From the NCBI GenBank assembly GCA_945787015.1, contig CALZGM010000015.1:1-64000 (forward strand): 64,000 nucleotides of DNA, given 5' to 3'. The notes under the pieces are model-generated. The model was given only the letters and a program-made list of their open reading frames with translations, was not told the origin of the DNA and did not search any database. Made by a program: the position numbers and the translations under genes. The DNA is from an uncultured Roseburia sp. Lineage in GTDB: Bacteria > Bacillota > Clostridia > Lachnospirales > Lachnospiraceae. This document shows positions 49,597 to 58,321 of the stretch, piece after piece (within the stretch, counting starts at the first letter, position 1; every line of letters starts with the position of its first letter).

Positions 49597-52158
49597 TTAA
49601 CTTGGTGCGTTAACACGTTCAAATCGTAAAATCACCTTAAACAGATCCCCATCTACAATAAGCTCAAATTTACCATGCATTAACTCCATCAGACTTCTCG
49701 CAATGGATAGGCCAAGACCGCTTCCTTCTGTATTTCTGGAAGAGTCACCACGCACAAACCGCTCCATTAACTCTTCGCTTGTAATGTTCAACTCATAGCG
49801 GGAGGTATTTCGGAAGGTAATACACACTTCCTTTTCCGTTGCCTCTAAGTTAATGTAAACACGCGTATCCGGCTGCGCATACTTGCAGACATTGTTCATT
49901 AGGTTATCAATGACACGCCAGAAATGTCTACCGTCTGCCTGAATATAAATCGGCTCCTCCGGTTTCTTAATAATTAACTCTAAGCGCTGCGCCTTTGTCT
50001 TTGCCTCAAATTCTCCCACGGTCTGCACTAAAAAGACGCCTGCTTCTAAGGTTTCAAAATTCACTGTAAGATTTCCGGTAGAAGCCTTTGAGGCTTCCAG
50101 TAAATCCTCCAGTAATTTTTTCAGTCTGGCTGACTGCCGCTCCAGAACCTCTAAGTACCCTTTTTCCGTGTTCTCATCTACCCCGTCCTTTTGCAGAAGG
50201 TCTACGTAGTTAATAATAGAGGTCAACGGGGTTTTAATATCATGAGAAACATTCGTAATCAGCTCTGTCTTAAAGCGCTCACTCTTCATGCGTTCTTCTA
50301 CTGCAAGGGAAAGACCTTCCCCGATGCTGTTTAGGTTCTCTCCATGCTCTTTAAAATCGAAGAGCATATGATCGGTGTTAATCTTGTAGTTTAAATCTCC
50401 GGCTGCTACATGCTTTCCGGCTTCCTTTAATTTCTGAAGCCATACAGCGATTGCTAATACAAAAAAGAATAAAATTGCTTTTTCTACTAAAATCAGTAGA
50501 ATACCGATACCGCCATAGCCATTTGCAATTCCTAAAAGAAATAGTTCCACAAAGCAAATCGCCGCAAACAATGCACCAACTCGTAAGACCATATTGGTAT
50601 GAGTACCTGCGAATTCCCAAATACCCTTCACCAATCCATATAATTTCCCGCATATCCACCCCAAAATAGTTCGAGAAAATATCGTCTTCATTTTGATTCT
50701 GGCAAAAAATTCCACACCGGTCACTGTCAAAAGCAATCCAGCTGCCAACACCACCAGTACTATCATGACAATCCAGAAAACATCTGTGAAATCCCCTATA
50801 TCATAAGAAAGCCCGTCAATTGCATATATTGCAAAAACCTCCAGCAATCCGACAACTGCCAGGTAGATTTCAAACGGCACCTTATTGATAAAGTTCTCCG
50901 TTAATTCTTCCTGCCCCCTGCGATGTCCCGCACAGGTACATAAAAATACGAAAGCAGCCAGGAATACTCCGATATTTATCAGTAAAAGCACAATCAGCTC
51001 ATAGCGATACTGGTAGAGCGTTCCAAACACATGCTCGAATTTCAAAAATAAATCTCCGTATATCCAGTCTTTTCCAAAATTTGAAAGACCTCCCGGCAAA
51101 AAGGAAAGCACATAATAATTTGTGGAGGTATCTCCTTCCTCTCTTACTTTTAGATATCCCTCCGGGGAAATGCGGACGTCTTTATTCGCAATAATATAAG
51201 CACCGGCAGCATCGGTACCGAGCGACACAGTACGTATATTTACTGCCGTGCCGTAGCTTGCATAGACAGCTTCCAACGCATCGACAGCCGTGTCTACACT
51301 TACGTTCATCTCAGGTTCTTCGGTGGCGGCTTCACTGAATTTGTCTGCACTTACACAGGCTTGCTTCCACTCGCCCATATCAATCCCGAATTCCTCAAAC
51401 GTCAAAAATGTAAAAGCAGGAAACGTCTCTACCATTTCCAGATACCCCGTTACGTCTGCATCGTATATCATCAGTTCCAACACACCATCTTCCTCATTTT
51501 GGAAAGATTCCTGCGCTCTTATATACCCATGCTGCTCTTTATCATAACTTAACGGGATTACTGCGCTTCCATTTCCCTCCACATATAACATGAGGTTTGG
51601 AACAGGATAATAGTTGCCATCTACGATTTTACAATAAAAGATGCCACTATCCGTGTCATATACATAGGAATCAATATCATAGGCTCTCTCAAGACTGCCC
51701 GTGTTTCGTATCCAGTAATAGCCCCAAAGAGAATCCGGATTCCGGGATTCAAAATGGGTATTCTCGCGGATGGCGCATTGAAAAATATGTACGTCCTCTA
51801 ACCGAATTGTTTCATCAAAATTTCTATCTACATAGTTCTTCGAATCATTCAAATCCAGCTGCTCGAGTTCTTCATAGGAATCTGCCTGAATGACTCCATA
51901 GTGAAAGTTTTTTTCTTCGAAGTAAGCCTGATTTGATTCACTTCCTTCTTCCTTTAGATAAGCCAGTACCCGCGCGGAATAACGGTCATTATATCTGTCA
52001 TATGCTTCTTCCCTGATCTCACTGATATCCCGGCTGTAAAAGCCTTCCTCCTGCAGACCAAAAATCAGCAGAGCACTTCCTACAAGGGAAAGCCCCGATA
52101 TCGCGATTACAAGCCAGGCAAGGAATTTTGCAATTACAGAAGTTTTCAATCTGCTCAT
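49597..52158 (-). CDS. OmpR-partner sensor histidine kinase, large
   Basis: ATG 52158 is chosen (GGAAGGGG upstream), 853 residues. Helix at about 10-31, then a long extracytoplasmic domain to about 380 without a recognised fold, then about five membrane helices to 590. HAMP-like linker, HisKA domain (LITNVSHDIKTPLTSIINYV, phospho-His) and HATPase (GSGLGLSIARSLMELM) follow. The signal is unknown. Kinases with this many membrane helices often respond to envelope stress or antimicrobial peptides. It is encoded 22 bp after its response regulator. Confidence 0.9.
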   Translation of the reverse strand: MSRLKTSVIAKFLAWLVIAISGLSLVGSALLIFGLQEEGFYSRDISEIREEAYDRYNDRYSARVLAYLKEEGSESNQAYFEEKNFHYGVIQADSYEELEQLDLNDSKNYVDRNFDETIRLEDVHIFQCAIRENTHFESRNPDSLWGYYWIRNTGSLERAYDIDSYVYDTDSGIFYCKIVDGNYYPVPNLMLYVEGNGSAVIPLSYDKEQHGYIRAQESFQNEEDGVLELMIYDADVTGYLEMVETFPAFTFLTFEEFGIDMGEWKQACVSADKFSEAATEEPEMNVSVDTAVDALEAVYASYGTAVNIRTVSLGTDAAGAYIIANKDVRISPEGYLKVREEGDTSTNYYVLSFLPGGLSNFGKDWIYGDLFLKFEHVFGTLYQYRYELIVLLLINIGVFLAAFVFLCTCAGHRRGQEELTENFINKVPFEIYLAVVGLLEVFAIYAIDGLSYDIGDFTDVFWIVMIVLVVLAAGLLLTVTGVEFFARIKMKTIFSRTILGWICGKLYGLVKGIWEFAGTHTNMVLRVGALFAAICFVELFLLGIANGYGGIGILLILVEKAILFFFVLAIAVWLQKLKEAGKHVAAGDLNYKINTDHMLFDFKEHGENLNSIGEGLSLAVEERMKSERFKTELITNVSHDIKTPLTSIINYVDLLQKDGVDENTEKGYLEVLERQSARLKKLLEDLLEASKASTGNLTVNFETLEAGVFLVQTVGEFEAKTKAQRLELIIKKPEEPIYIQADGRHFWRVIDNLMNNVCKYAQPDTRVYINLEATEKEVCITFRNTSRYELNITSEELMERFVRGDSSRNTEGSGLGLSIARSLMELMHGKFELIVDGDLFKVILRFERVNAPS

Positions 52159-52180
52159 TCTATCCCCTTCCTCTCTCTCA

Positions 52181-52882
52181 TTAGAACTTTGTTTCTTCAA
52201 TTTTATAACCGCGTCCCCACACTACCTTTAAATATCTTGGCTCAGCCGGATTGTACTCCACCTTTTCTCTCAAGTGGCGGATATGTACCGCAACTGTGTT
52301 CTCGGTTCCGTATGGATTGTCTTTCCAGACCTGCTCGTAAATCTGGTTTGGCGAAAATACCTGTCCCGGATGCTCCATTAACAGCTTTAAAATATCATAT
52401 TCCGTCCGGGTTAAGGATACTTTTTCTCCATCCAGCGTGACCTCTTTTGTCCGGTCGTCAAGCTCAATCCCACCAATCACCAGTGAATCATCCTGCTGCT
52501 TTACATTTCCGCCGCCCAAGAGCATATAGCGCCTCAGCTGGGATTTCACACGGGCCTGAAGTTCCACCGGATTAAACGGCTTTGTCACATAGTCATCCGC
52601 TCCAACGGTAAGTCCTAAAATCTTATCCGTGTCCTCACTTTTCGCTGTTAAAAGAATCACCGGCACATTACTGATTTCACGGATTCGTGTCATGGCGGTA
52701 ATACCGTTCATTTCCGGCATCATAATATCCATTAACACCAGGTGAATCTCCTGCGTCCGAATGATATTCAGTGCTTCCTTTCCATTATAAGCCTCAAAAA
52801 CCTGATAACCATCCGCGGTCAGGTATATTTTAAGTGCAGAAACAATGTCCTTTTCATCATCGCATACTAGTATGTTATACAT
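52181..52882 (-). CDS. OmpR-family response regulator
   Basis: 233 residues. Receiver domain at about 1-118 with LVCDDEKDI, phospho-acceptor Asp in HLVLMDIMMPEMNG, and Lys in DYVTKPFNPVEL. The winged-helix DNA-binding domain is at about 135-230 (TRTEYDILKLLMEHPGQVFS, TVAVHIRHLREKVEYNP). It is paired with the downstream kinase. Confidence 0.95.
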   Translation of the reverse strand: MYNILVCDDEKDIVSALKIYLTADGYQVFEAYNGKEALNIIRTQEIHLVLMDIMMPEMNGITAMTRIREISNVPVILLTAKSEDTDKILGLTVGADDYVTKPFNPVELQARVKSQLRRYMLLGGGNVKQQDDSLVIGGIELDDRTKEVTLDGEKVSLTRTEYDILKLLMEHPGQVFSPNQIYEQVWKDNPYGTENTVAVHIRHLREKVEYNPAEPRYLKVVWGRGYKIEETKF

Positions 52883-52911
52883 GGGTAACCTCTTTCTGTC
52901 TCATAGAATCT

Positions 52912-52933
52912 GCCGCAGGCTTAAGCCCGCGGC
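52912..52933 (-). other. GC-rich hairpin in the response-regulator leader
   Basis: GCCGCGGGC (minus strand, 52925-52933) pairs with GCCTGCGGC (52912-52920) around TTAA. It is about 30 bp upstream of the ATG and has no T-run, so it is not a clear terminator. It may affect mRNA stability or translation. Confidence 0.5.
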
Positions 52934-53018
52934 GCGTGCACGTTTTATGAGTATGTTATTATTGTATCGGAATCTTTATGAAGTAAAAAGATGGGAAAAC
53001 ATTAAGATTTGATGAAGT

Positions 53019-54611
53019 TTATTTCTGATTCGCCGGCTCAATACTTACAGAACGTCCTTTAATCTTCGCATTCTTCATGGCTTCTAACACGGTTCTGCCA
53101 TATTCTCTTGGTACTTCTACAAAGGTGTATTTGTCGTACATGTCAATGGCGCCCACTACCTTGCCCGGAATCTTGGATTCACCGGCAATCATGCCCAGGA
53201 TATTACTAGGTTTCAAATGGTCTTTCTTGCCTACATTGATAAAAAGACGCACCATACCTTCTTCTGCTCCGGTATCGCCCCAGTCTTCTTCCTTGTCCTC
53301 TTCATTCGAAAGATTCACCTGACCTAAGGCCTGCTTTAAGAATGCCGCAGCAATATCCATTGCGGTGTAATCTGCCTCATTTACCTGGCGCTCAATGATT
53401 TCTATCATATCTTTTAAGTTTTCATTTTCGATGATGCCTGCAATGTCTTCCATCACCTTTTCTGCTTTAATCTGGGCTACGTCATCCGTAGACGGAATCG
53501 GCATTGCAAGAATCTTCGTCTTACAATAGCGCATGATGTCTTTGAGCTTATATACCTCTTTCCCCTTGATAAAGGTAAAGGCCCGTCCGGTTCTGCCTGC
53601 TCGCCCGGTTCGTCCGATACGGTGGACATAATACTCATCGTCCTGTGGAATGTCATAGTTAAATACAGCTTCCACGTCATCCACATCGATCCCTCTGGCA
53701 GCCACATCTGTCGCTATTAAAATTTCTACCCGACCGCTTCGAAATGCCTTCATCACACGGTCACGCTGCACCTGCTTCATATCGCCATGCAATCCCTCTG
53801 CCAGATAGCCGCGGTCTTTTAAGGCGTCCGTCAGCTCGTCCACCATTTTTTTCGTATTGCAGAAAACCAAAGAAAGCTTTGGATTATAATAATCTAACAA
53901 ACGGGTCAGAACCTCGGTCTTGTCCTTGCGCTTCACATCATAGTAGTACTGCTCGATGCTCGGAACGGTTAATTCCTTTTTTACCACCTTAATGGTCACC
54001 GCATCATGCTGATATTTTTTCGTGATGTCTAAAATTGGCTTTGGCATGGTTGCCGAAAAAAGGACCATCTGCCGTCCTTCCTGCGGGATATATTCCAAAA
54101 TGGTCTCGATATCCTCCCGAAAGCCCATATTTAGCATCTCATCCGCTTCATCAAGTACGATGGTATTCACTGCATCGCAGCGAATGGTTCTTCTGCGGAG
54201 ATGGTCCATCACACGCCCCGGTGTACCGATAATAATCTGGGCACCACCTTTTAAGGCCTTAATCTGTCTGGTAATATCCTGTCCACCGTAGACCGGCAGC
54301 ACCTTAATACCATGCATATACTTTGCCAGTTTGCGGATTTCTTCGCACACCTGGATTGCCAATTCTCTCGTTGGGGATAAAATAAGTACCTGTGTTTTTT
54401 TACTGTTTACATCTACCTTGTGCAGCACCGGAATACCAAAAGACGCGGTTTTTCCCGTTCCTGTCTGTGCTTGTCCTATCACATCAGCACCTGACATCAC
54501 TGCGGGTATGGCTCTGCTTTGGATTGGGGTTGCCTCCTCAAAGCCCATCTCCTTAATTGCACGCAATACCTGTGGGTATAAATTCAATTCGTCAAATCTT
54601 ACTGTTTCCAT
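53019..54611 (-). CDS. DEAD-box RNA helicase, DeaD/CshA-like
   Basis: 530 residues. Helicase motifs in order: Q motif (TPIQSRAIP), GQAQTGTGKTASF (Walker A), PTRELA, TPGRVMDHL, DEAD, SAT, ARGIDV and HRIGRTGRAG. The C-terminal 80 residues form a DbpA-type RNA-binding domain (RLFINVGKKDHLKPSNILGM), as in DeaD. It unwinds structured RNA in ribosome assembly and mRNA decay, often at low temperature. It has a structured-looking leader upstream. Confidence 0.95.
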   Translation of the reverse strand: METVRFDELNLYPQVLRAIKEMGFEEATPIQSRAIPAVMSGADVIGQAQTGTGKTASFGIPVLHKVDVNSKKTQVLILSPTRELAIQVCEEIRKLAKYMHGIKVLPVYGGQDITRQIKALKGGAQIIIGTPGRVMDHLRRRTIRCDAVNTIVLDEADEMLNMGFREDIETILEYIPQEGRQMVLFSATMPKPILDITKKYQHDAVTIKVVKKELTVPSIEQYYYDVKRKDKTEVLTRLLDYYNPKLSLVFCNTKKMVDELTDALKDRGYLAEGLHGDMKQVQRDRVMKAFRSGRVEILIATDVAARGIDVDDVEAVFNYDIPQDDEYYVHRIGRTGRAGRTGRAFTFIKGKEVYKLKDIMRYCKTKILAMPIPSTDDVAQIKAEKVMEDIAGIIENENLKDMIEIIERQVNEADYTAMDIAAAFLKQALGQVNLSNEEDKEEDWGDTGAEEGMVRLFINVGKKDHLKPSNILGMIAGESKIPGKVVGAIDMYDKYTFVEVPREYGRTVLEAMKNAKIKGRSVSIEPANQK

Positions 54612-54659
54612 ATTTCCTCATTTCTGTGTTATGTAGGGCAGCTTTCTTTTCGAAAGCAG

Positions 54660-54770
54660 CCATTTTGTTATAAAAAGCAATCGATAAAGGTATTTTACAT
54701 AAATAGGAGGGATTTCAATCGTTGGCTTCTTATCTTAAGTAAAACTGTGAAGCATCGATTGCGAACTTTA
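54660..54770 (-). promoter_or_regulatory. Structured leader of the DEAD-box helicase gene
   Basis: GCAATCGAT (minus 54754-54762) can pair with ATCGATTGC (54677-54685) over a 68-nt interval, followed on the minus strand by TTTTTAT. The interior has further complementarity (GCTTC with GAAGC). A second hairpin, GCTTTC/GAAAGC (about 54650), lies nearer the gene. It may be a terminator-attenuator or a cold-responsive leader. Some of it may simply be the terminator of the upstream cyclase gene, which ends at 54771. Confidence 0.45.
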
Positions 54771-56402
54771 CTATATTGTATTCGCATCCGACCATTGTGT
54801 GACTGTCTCTGACATCCAAATATTTTCTGAATTCAGGTTTCCCATACATATATTGTTTCTGCACTGCTTTTTCACACGATATAACATCGCATCTGCTGTA
54901 TGCAGATAATCCCAGCTTTTACTATCTGCTGTCGGAATATCAAAGCAAATCCCCTGTGTAATAGTGACAACCGGCAAAGCCATAGAGTATAAATGCTCGA
55001 TTTGTAAATCCATAATACTTTTGCGTAGTTTTTCTGCTGCCTGCTCCACCTCTACCTTTGGCATATCCTCATAAATAATAATGAACTCATCTCCGCCATA
55101 GCGTGCGCAAAAAATATGTTCATTCTGCATCTGTTTCAGTTCGTCTGCAATCGCTGCAATGCACTTATCGCCGGCCTGATGACCATAATTATCATTATAC
55201 TGCTTGAAGTAATCAATATCCAAAATCTCCATTGCTAGTGAAAGCCCGCTTTTTCTGCAGCGTTCAAACACTTTCTCGGAATACGCATTCAGACGATATC
55301 TGTTAGGAAGCCCTGTAAGCTGATCCGTTTCGGATTTGCGGACAAGGCGCTCATTCGCCTCCTCCACCATACGGCGCTGCTCATTGGCACGCTCCAAGGA
55401 ATTTCGGATATTCATAATGCTCACCATCATATACCGGTTTTCACGTTCCATGATTTCCGTCAGTTCATAATGTAATCCTGCTGCCTGTAAAAAGCCCGCA
55501 TTTTCTCCGATGGAACGATAATACTTAATCTTTAGAGAAATGATTTTTCTCTGCAGATTTACAATCTTGGCCCGCTTTGTCAAATCCTCTAAAATCGTAA
55601 GGATTTTCCACAAAACATCATCCCTTTTTATTTCCAGTAGCAGTTGGCATATATCATATAAATCATCGAAATTATCCATAACAACAAAGTCTTCATTTAC
55701 CCGATTGTTAATTTCCTCGATACAGGCATCTCTTGCCGCAACCCTTTCCATCCGGTGATAATAGTGTGCTTTAAAGCACAATACGCAAAGCATTTCTATA
55801 TTATCTAAGTAAGGTACACACTCTTCATCCAGCCGGTTGCAATAGTTTCCGGCTTCTTCATTCTTACCCGCCAGCAGATAACAGCGTCCAAGACCGATAA
55901 AAATACAGGTCAGAAGTGTCCTGTAATCTTCGGCTTCTTTATGAGCATTGGTATATTCATAACCTTTTTTAAAGTATGGCTGTGCCTCCTTATACTGACC
56001 ATTATTTAAGTACAGTGTTCCCAGATTTAAGTGAATCATATTCTGGATATCAGGGATTCCACATTTTTTGCAGTAATTTAAGCCGGTCAGATAATAATCC
56101 ATGGCGACTGCTACATTTCCTCTGTTTGCGGCAGTAATTGCCATCAGGTTATAGGATCTTGCCAGCAATTCCCATTGTCCGGTTTCATCAAGACAGCCAA
56201 TGGCTCTGGTGATATATTTGAACAGATTTTCACCATCATTTAAGCCATAATAGGTCTCGCCACAGTAATAATATGCAAACCCTAACAGCGTCTTATTTTC
56301 CTTCTCTTTGGCGTATTTTTCAATCTGTCTGCAATATCCTAATGTAAGCTCCGCATCCACTCCGCGATTTTTTAAAACACCTTCGATCCAATCATTTACC
56401 AC
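54771..56402 (-). CDS. TPR-containing diguanylate cyclase
   Basis: The start is set at GTG 56402 (GGGAGG 8 bp upstream). The upstream in-frame ATG at 56450 lies inside a predicted -10 box and cannot be translated from that promoter. 543 residues. TPR-like helix repeats cover about 20-320 (GFAYYYCGETYYGLND, LNLGTLYLNNGQYKEA). A coiled coil follows, then GGDEF with ARYGGDEFIIIYED (about 445). No RxxD inhibition site is present at the usual place (QNEH instead). Cytoplasmic; makes cyclic di-GMP. Confidence 0.88.
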   Translation of the reverse strand: MVNDWIEGVLKNRGVDAELTLGYCRQIEKYAKEKENKTLLGFAYYYCGETYYGLNDGENLFKYITRAIGCLDETGQWELLARSYNLMAITAANRGNVAVAMDYYLTGLNYCKKCGIPDIQNMIHLNLGTLYLNNGQYKEAQPYFKKGYEYTNAHKEAEDYRTLLTCIFIGLGRCYLLAGKNEEAGNYCNRLDEECVPYLDNIEMLCVLCFKAHYYHRMERVAARDACIEEINNRVNEDFVVMDNFDDLYDICQLLLEIKRDDVLWKILTILEDLTKRAKIVNLQRKIISLKIKYYRSIGENAGFLQAAGLHYELTEIMERENRYMMVSIMNIRNSLERANEQRRMVEEANERLVRKSETDQLTGLPNRYRLNAYSEKVFERCRKSGLSLAMEILDIDYFKQYNDNYGHQAGDKCIAAIADELKQMQNEHIFCARYGGDEFIIIYEDMPKVEVEQAAEKLRKSIMDLQIEHLYSMALPVVTITQGICFDIPTADSKSWDYLHTADAMLYRVKKQCRNNICMGNLNSENIWMSETVTQWSDANTI

Positions 56403-56448
56403 GTTTGCGGCCTCCCTTTCCTGTTGCCGGTCAACTTCTCCGCCCTTC

Positions 56449-56477
56449 ATTATAACTTAGAAATCCCATGGTTTCAA
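56449..56477 (-). promoter_or_regulatory. Promoter of the TPR-GGDEF gene
   Basis: On the minus strand TTGAAA (56472-56477), a 17-bp spacer and TATAAT (56449-56454). The TATAAT contains the bases of the ATG at 56450, so that ATG is not the start codon. Confidence 0.75.
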
Positions 56478-56497
56478 GGAAAAGGAGCCACATAGAG

Positions 56498-57310
56498 TTA
56501 CTCAAAATATGCAATTGGGTCTACCGGTTCCCCGTCCTTTTGCAACTCAAAGTAAAGATTGCTTCCTTCTACCGAAAAATACTTTGTCGGTTCACTTACA
56601 TAACCGATGACATGTCCCGGTTCCAGATAATCGCCCTCTTTGAAATTAAGTTCTTTTAGCTGACCGTAAATTGCCTGATAGCCGTCTCCTAAGTCTACGG
56701 TCACCGTCGTTCCTGTCACTTCATTTTGGGAAATGTCTGTAATCTTACCCTGTGCTACCGCATACACCTTACTGTTTACATCACCTGAAATAATAATTGC
56801 AGGATTATACTTGTACTGGTCTAAGGTCGCATAATAGATAGTTGCATCCATGCTGTAATTCATGATGACATTTCCTTCCAATGGCCAAGTCATTCCCTCT
56901 TCCTTTGGGAAATGCAGACTCGGTGTATTTGACGAAACGCTTTTTGCAGGAGCCTCTGCTAACACTTCCGGTTCTTCAATAATCTCCCCCGCAATTTCAT
57001 CTGTAGGTTCTAACACAGCCTTTTCCTCTACTGACGGAAGCAGTTCTTCTACCTTTCTGTTTGCCGCCTCGTTATTTTTGGGCGGCACAATGGAAGAGGC
57101 ATGTTCTACTTCCTCCTGTTCCTCTGCCACTTCGTTTCCCTGCTCTGAAATTTCCGACAGCTCCTGTTCTAATCTTTCCCGCTCTTTTTCCTGATTGTGG
57201 CTATATAAGGCCGTCATTCCAAATGCCGCGAAAAGTACAAGGGCGCCGGCGATGATATACTGTTTTCTGAACCAAAAATCGAATACTTTGTTTCTTCTCA
57301 TAACCTTCAC
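56498..57310 (-). CDS. spoIIQ: SpoIIQ-like sporulation protein, degenerate M23 domain
   Basis: 270 residues. Single helix at about 17-34, acidic coiled linker, and an M23/LytM fold at about 140-270 (MTWPLEGNVIMNYSMD, QAIYGQLKELNF). Zinc ligands of active M23 enzymes are missing: the HxxxD site reads NPAIIISGD and the HxH site reads NLYFEL. Bacillus SpoIIQ is likewise inactive, while Clostridioides SpoIIQ keeps the motif. SpoIIQ bridges the forespore and mother cell with SpoIIIAH. It directly follows spoIID. Confidence 0.85.
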   Translation of the reverse strand: MKVMRRNKVFDFWFRKQYIIAGALVLFAAFGMTALYSHNQEKERERLEQELSEISEQGNEVAEEQEEVEHASSIVPPKNNEAANRKVEELLPSVEEKAVLEPTDEIAGEIIEEPEVLAEAPAKSVSSNTPSLHFPKEEGMTWPLEGNVIMNYSMDATIYYATLDQYKYNPAIIISGDVNSKVYAVAQGKITDISQNEVTGTTVTVDLGDGYQAIYGQLKELNFKEGDYLEPGHVIGYVSEPTKYFSVEGSNLYFELQKDGEPVDPIAYFE

Positions 57311-57355
57311 CTTCCATAGTTTTTTACAACTATAGTGTTTCCGGTTTTTATGTAT

Positions 57356-58255
57356 TTATTCTTTGATTGTGACTCCTTTATAAAAGTATGTTAAAATCTC
57401 CTGATAGTTAAATCCTTCCTCTGCCAGATGCTTTGCCATACTCTGGCTTAATCCAAAACCATGGCCCTGACCTAATGTTACAATCCGCACATCGCCGTCA
57501 AGCAATGTTAATTCAAAACAAGCCGAAGGAAGATTCAGTTTTTTTCGAAAAGTCTCTCCCTCATAAACGGTTTGTCCCACCGAAACTTCCAGTACATATC
57601 CTGCCGTATCTCTCGCCGTTACCGTTACTTCTGTGCTATTTTGCAGTTCTGCTTCCGGAAAAAGCTCCTTCATCTGCTTTAAAAACACTTCTTCTGTCCA
57701 GAAAAAAACATTCAGATACCCCTCCGCAGTCGTATCTTCATGACATGCTGCACTGCTTAAGTAGGGCATTACATTACTTTTATAATATTCCCCCATGTCT
57801 CTCGTATTTCCTGCACTGGTCTGGTGATAGGCCGCGTATATGTACTTGTTCTGATACTGCAGCGTTTCTCCCTCCGTTTCCTTAATCAAGGCCGAAAGCT
57901 TTTCATAGCAGGCTGCATAGTCGCTCCCCCATAATGCCTGCAATTCTTCTGTCGAAAATCCTTGCGGTTCTTCTTTTCCTGCTTCCTTTGCTGCCATCAG
58001 GTTTGTTCTTGCAATCACACTCTGGGCTTTGATACATTCCTCCGGCATCTGAATACTGATTTCCTTCGCCACTAGAAGAGGCAGCTTCGCTTCTACCTCT
58101 GCAATTTTACTCTCCGGCTTGTTCAAAATTAAATCCTCAAGGTGAAGCCGTCCCATGTAAGTAGTAATAAATATCGGCAACACGCAAAGAAAAATCAGTA
58201 AAATTAAAAGCACATTTATTTTTTCTTCTAATGTTTTTTTTCTTTTTCTACGCAT
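57356..58255 (-). CDS. spoIID: Stage II sporulation protein D
   Basis: 299 residues. Membrane anchor at about 14-33, then a SpoIID/LytB domain. The catalytic Glu aligns with Glu65 in KEISIQMPEECIKAQ, spaced correctly before KAQ, followed by SVIART. HTSAGNT-like (HQTSAGNT) and GHGFGLSQSMAK near the end are also typical. SpoIID is a lytic transglycosylase of the engulfment machine. Its GGAGG ribosome site lies within a strong hairpin. spoIIQ follows 45 bp later. Confidence 0.92.
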   Translation of the reverse strand: MRRKRKKTLEEKINVLLILLIFLCVLPIFITTYMGRLHLEDLILNKPESKIAEVEAKLPLLVAKEISIQMPEECIKAQSVIARTNLMAAKEAGKEEPQGFSTEELQALWGSDYAACYEKLSALIKETEGETLQYQNKYIYAAYHQTSAGNTRDMGEYYKSNVMPYLSSAACHEDTTAEGYLNVFFWTEEVFLKQMKELFPEAELQNSTEVTVTARDTAGYVLEVSVGQTVYEGETFRKKLNLPSACFELTLLDGDVRIVTLGQGHGFGLSQSMAKHLAEEGFNYQEILTYFYKGVTIKE

Positions 58256-58258
58256 AAA

Positions 58259-58300
58259 AAAACCTCCGTGTCTTCACATTATATGTGACACGAAGGTTTT
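58259..58300 (-). terminator. Terminator hairpin overlapping the spoIID ribosome site
   Basis: On the minus strand a 14-bp stem (58287-58300 with 58259-58272, one U-G pair) ends in TTTTTTT, an intrinsic terminator for the gene at 58322. Its 3' arm includes GGAGG (58263-58267), which is the spoIID ribosome site, 7 bp before the ATG. Confidence 0.85.
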
Positions 58301-58321
58301 CCATTCAAATTTTTAAATTTA

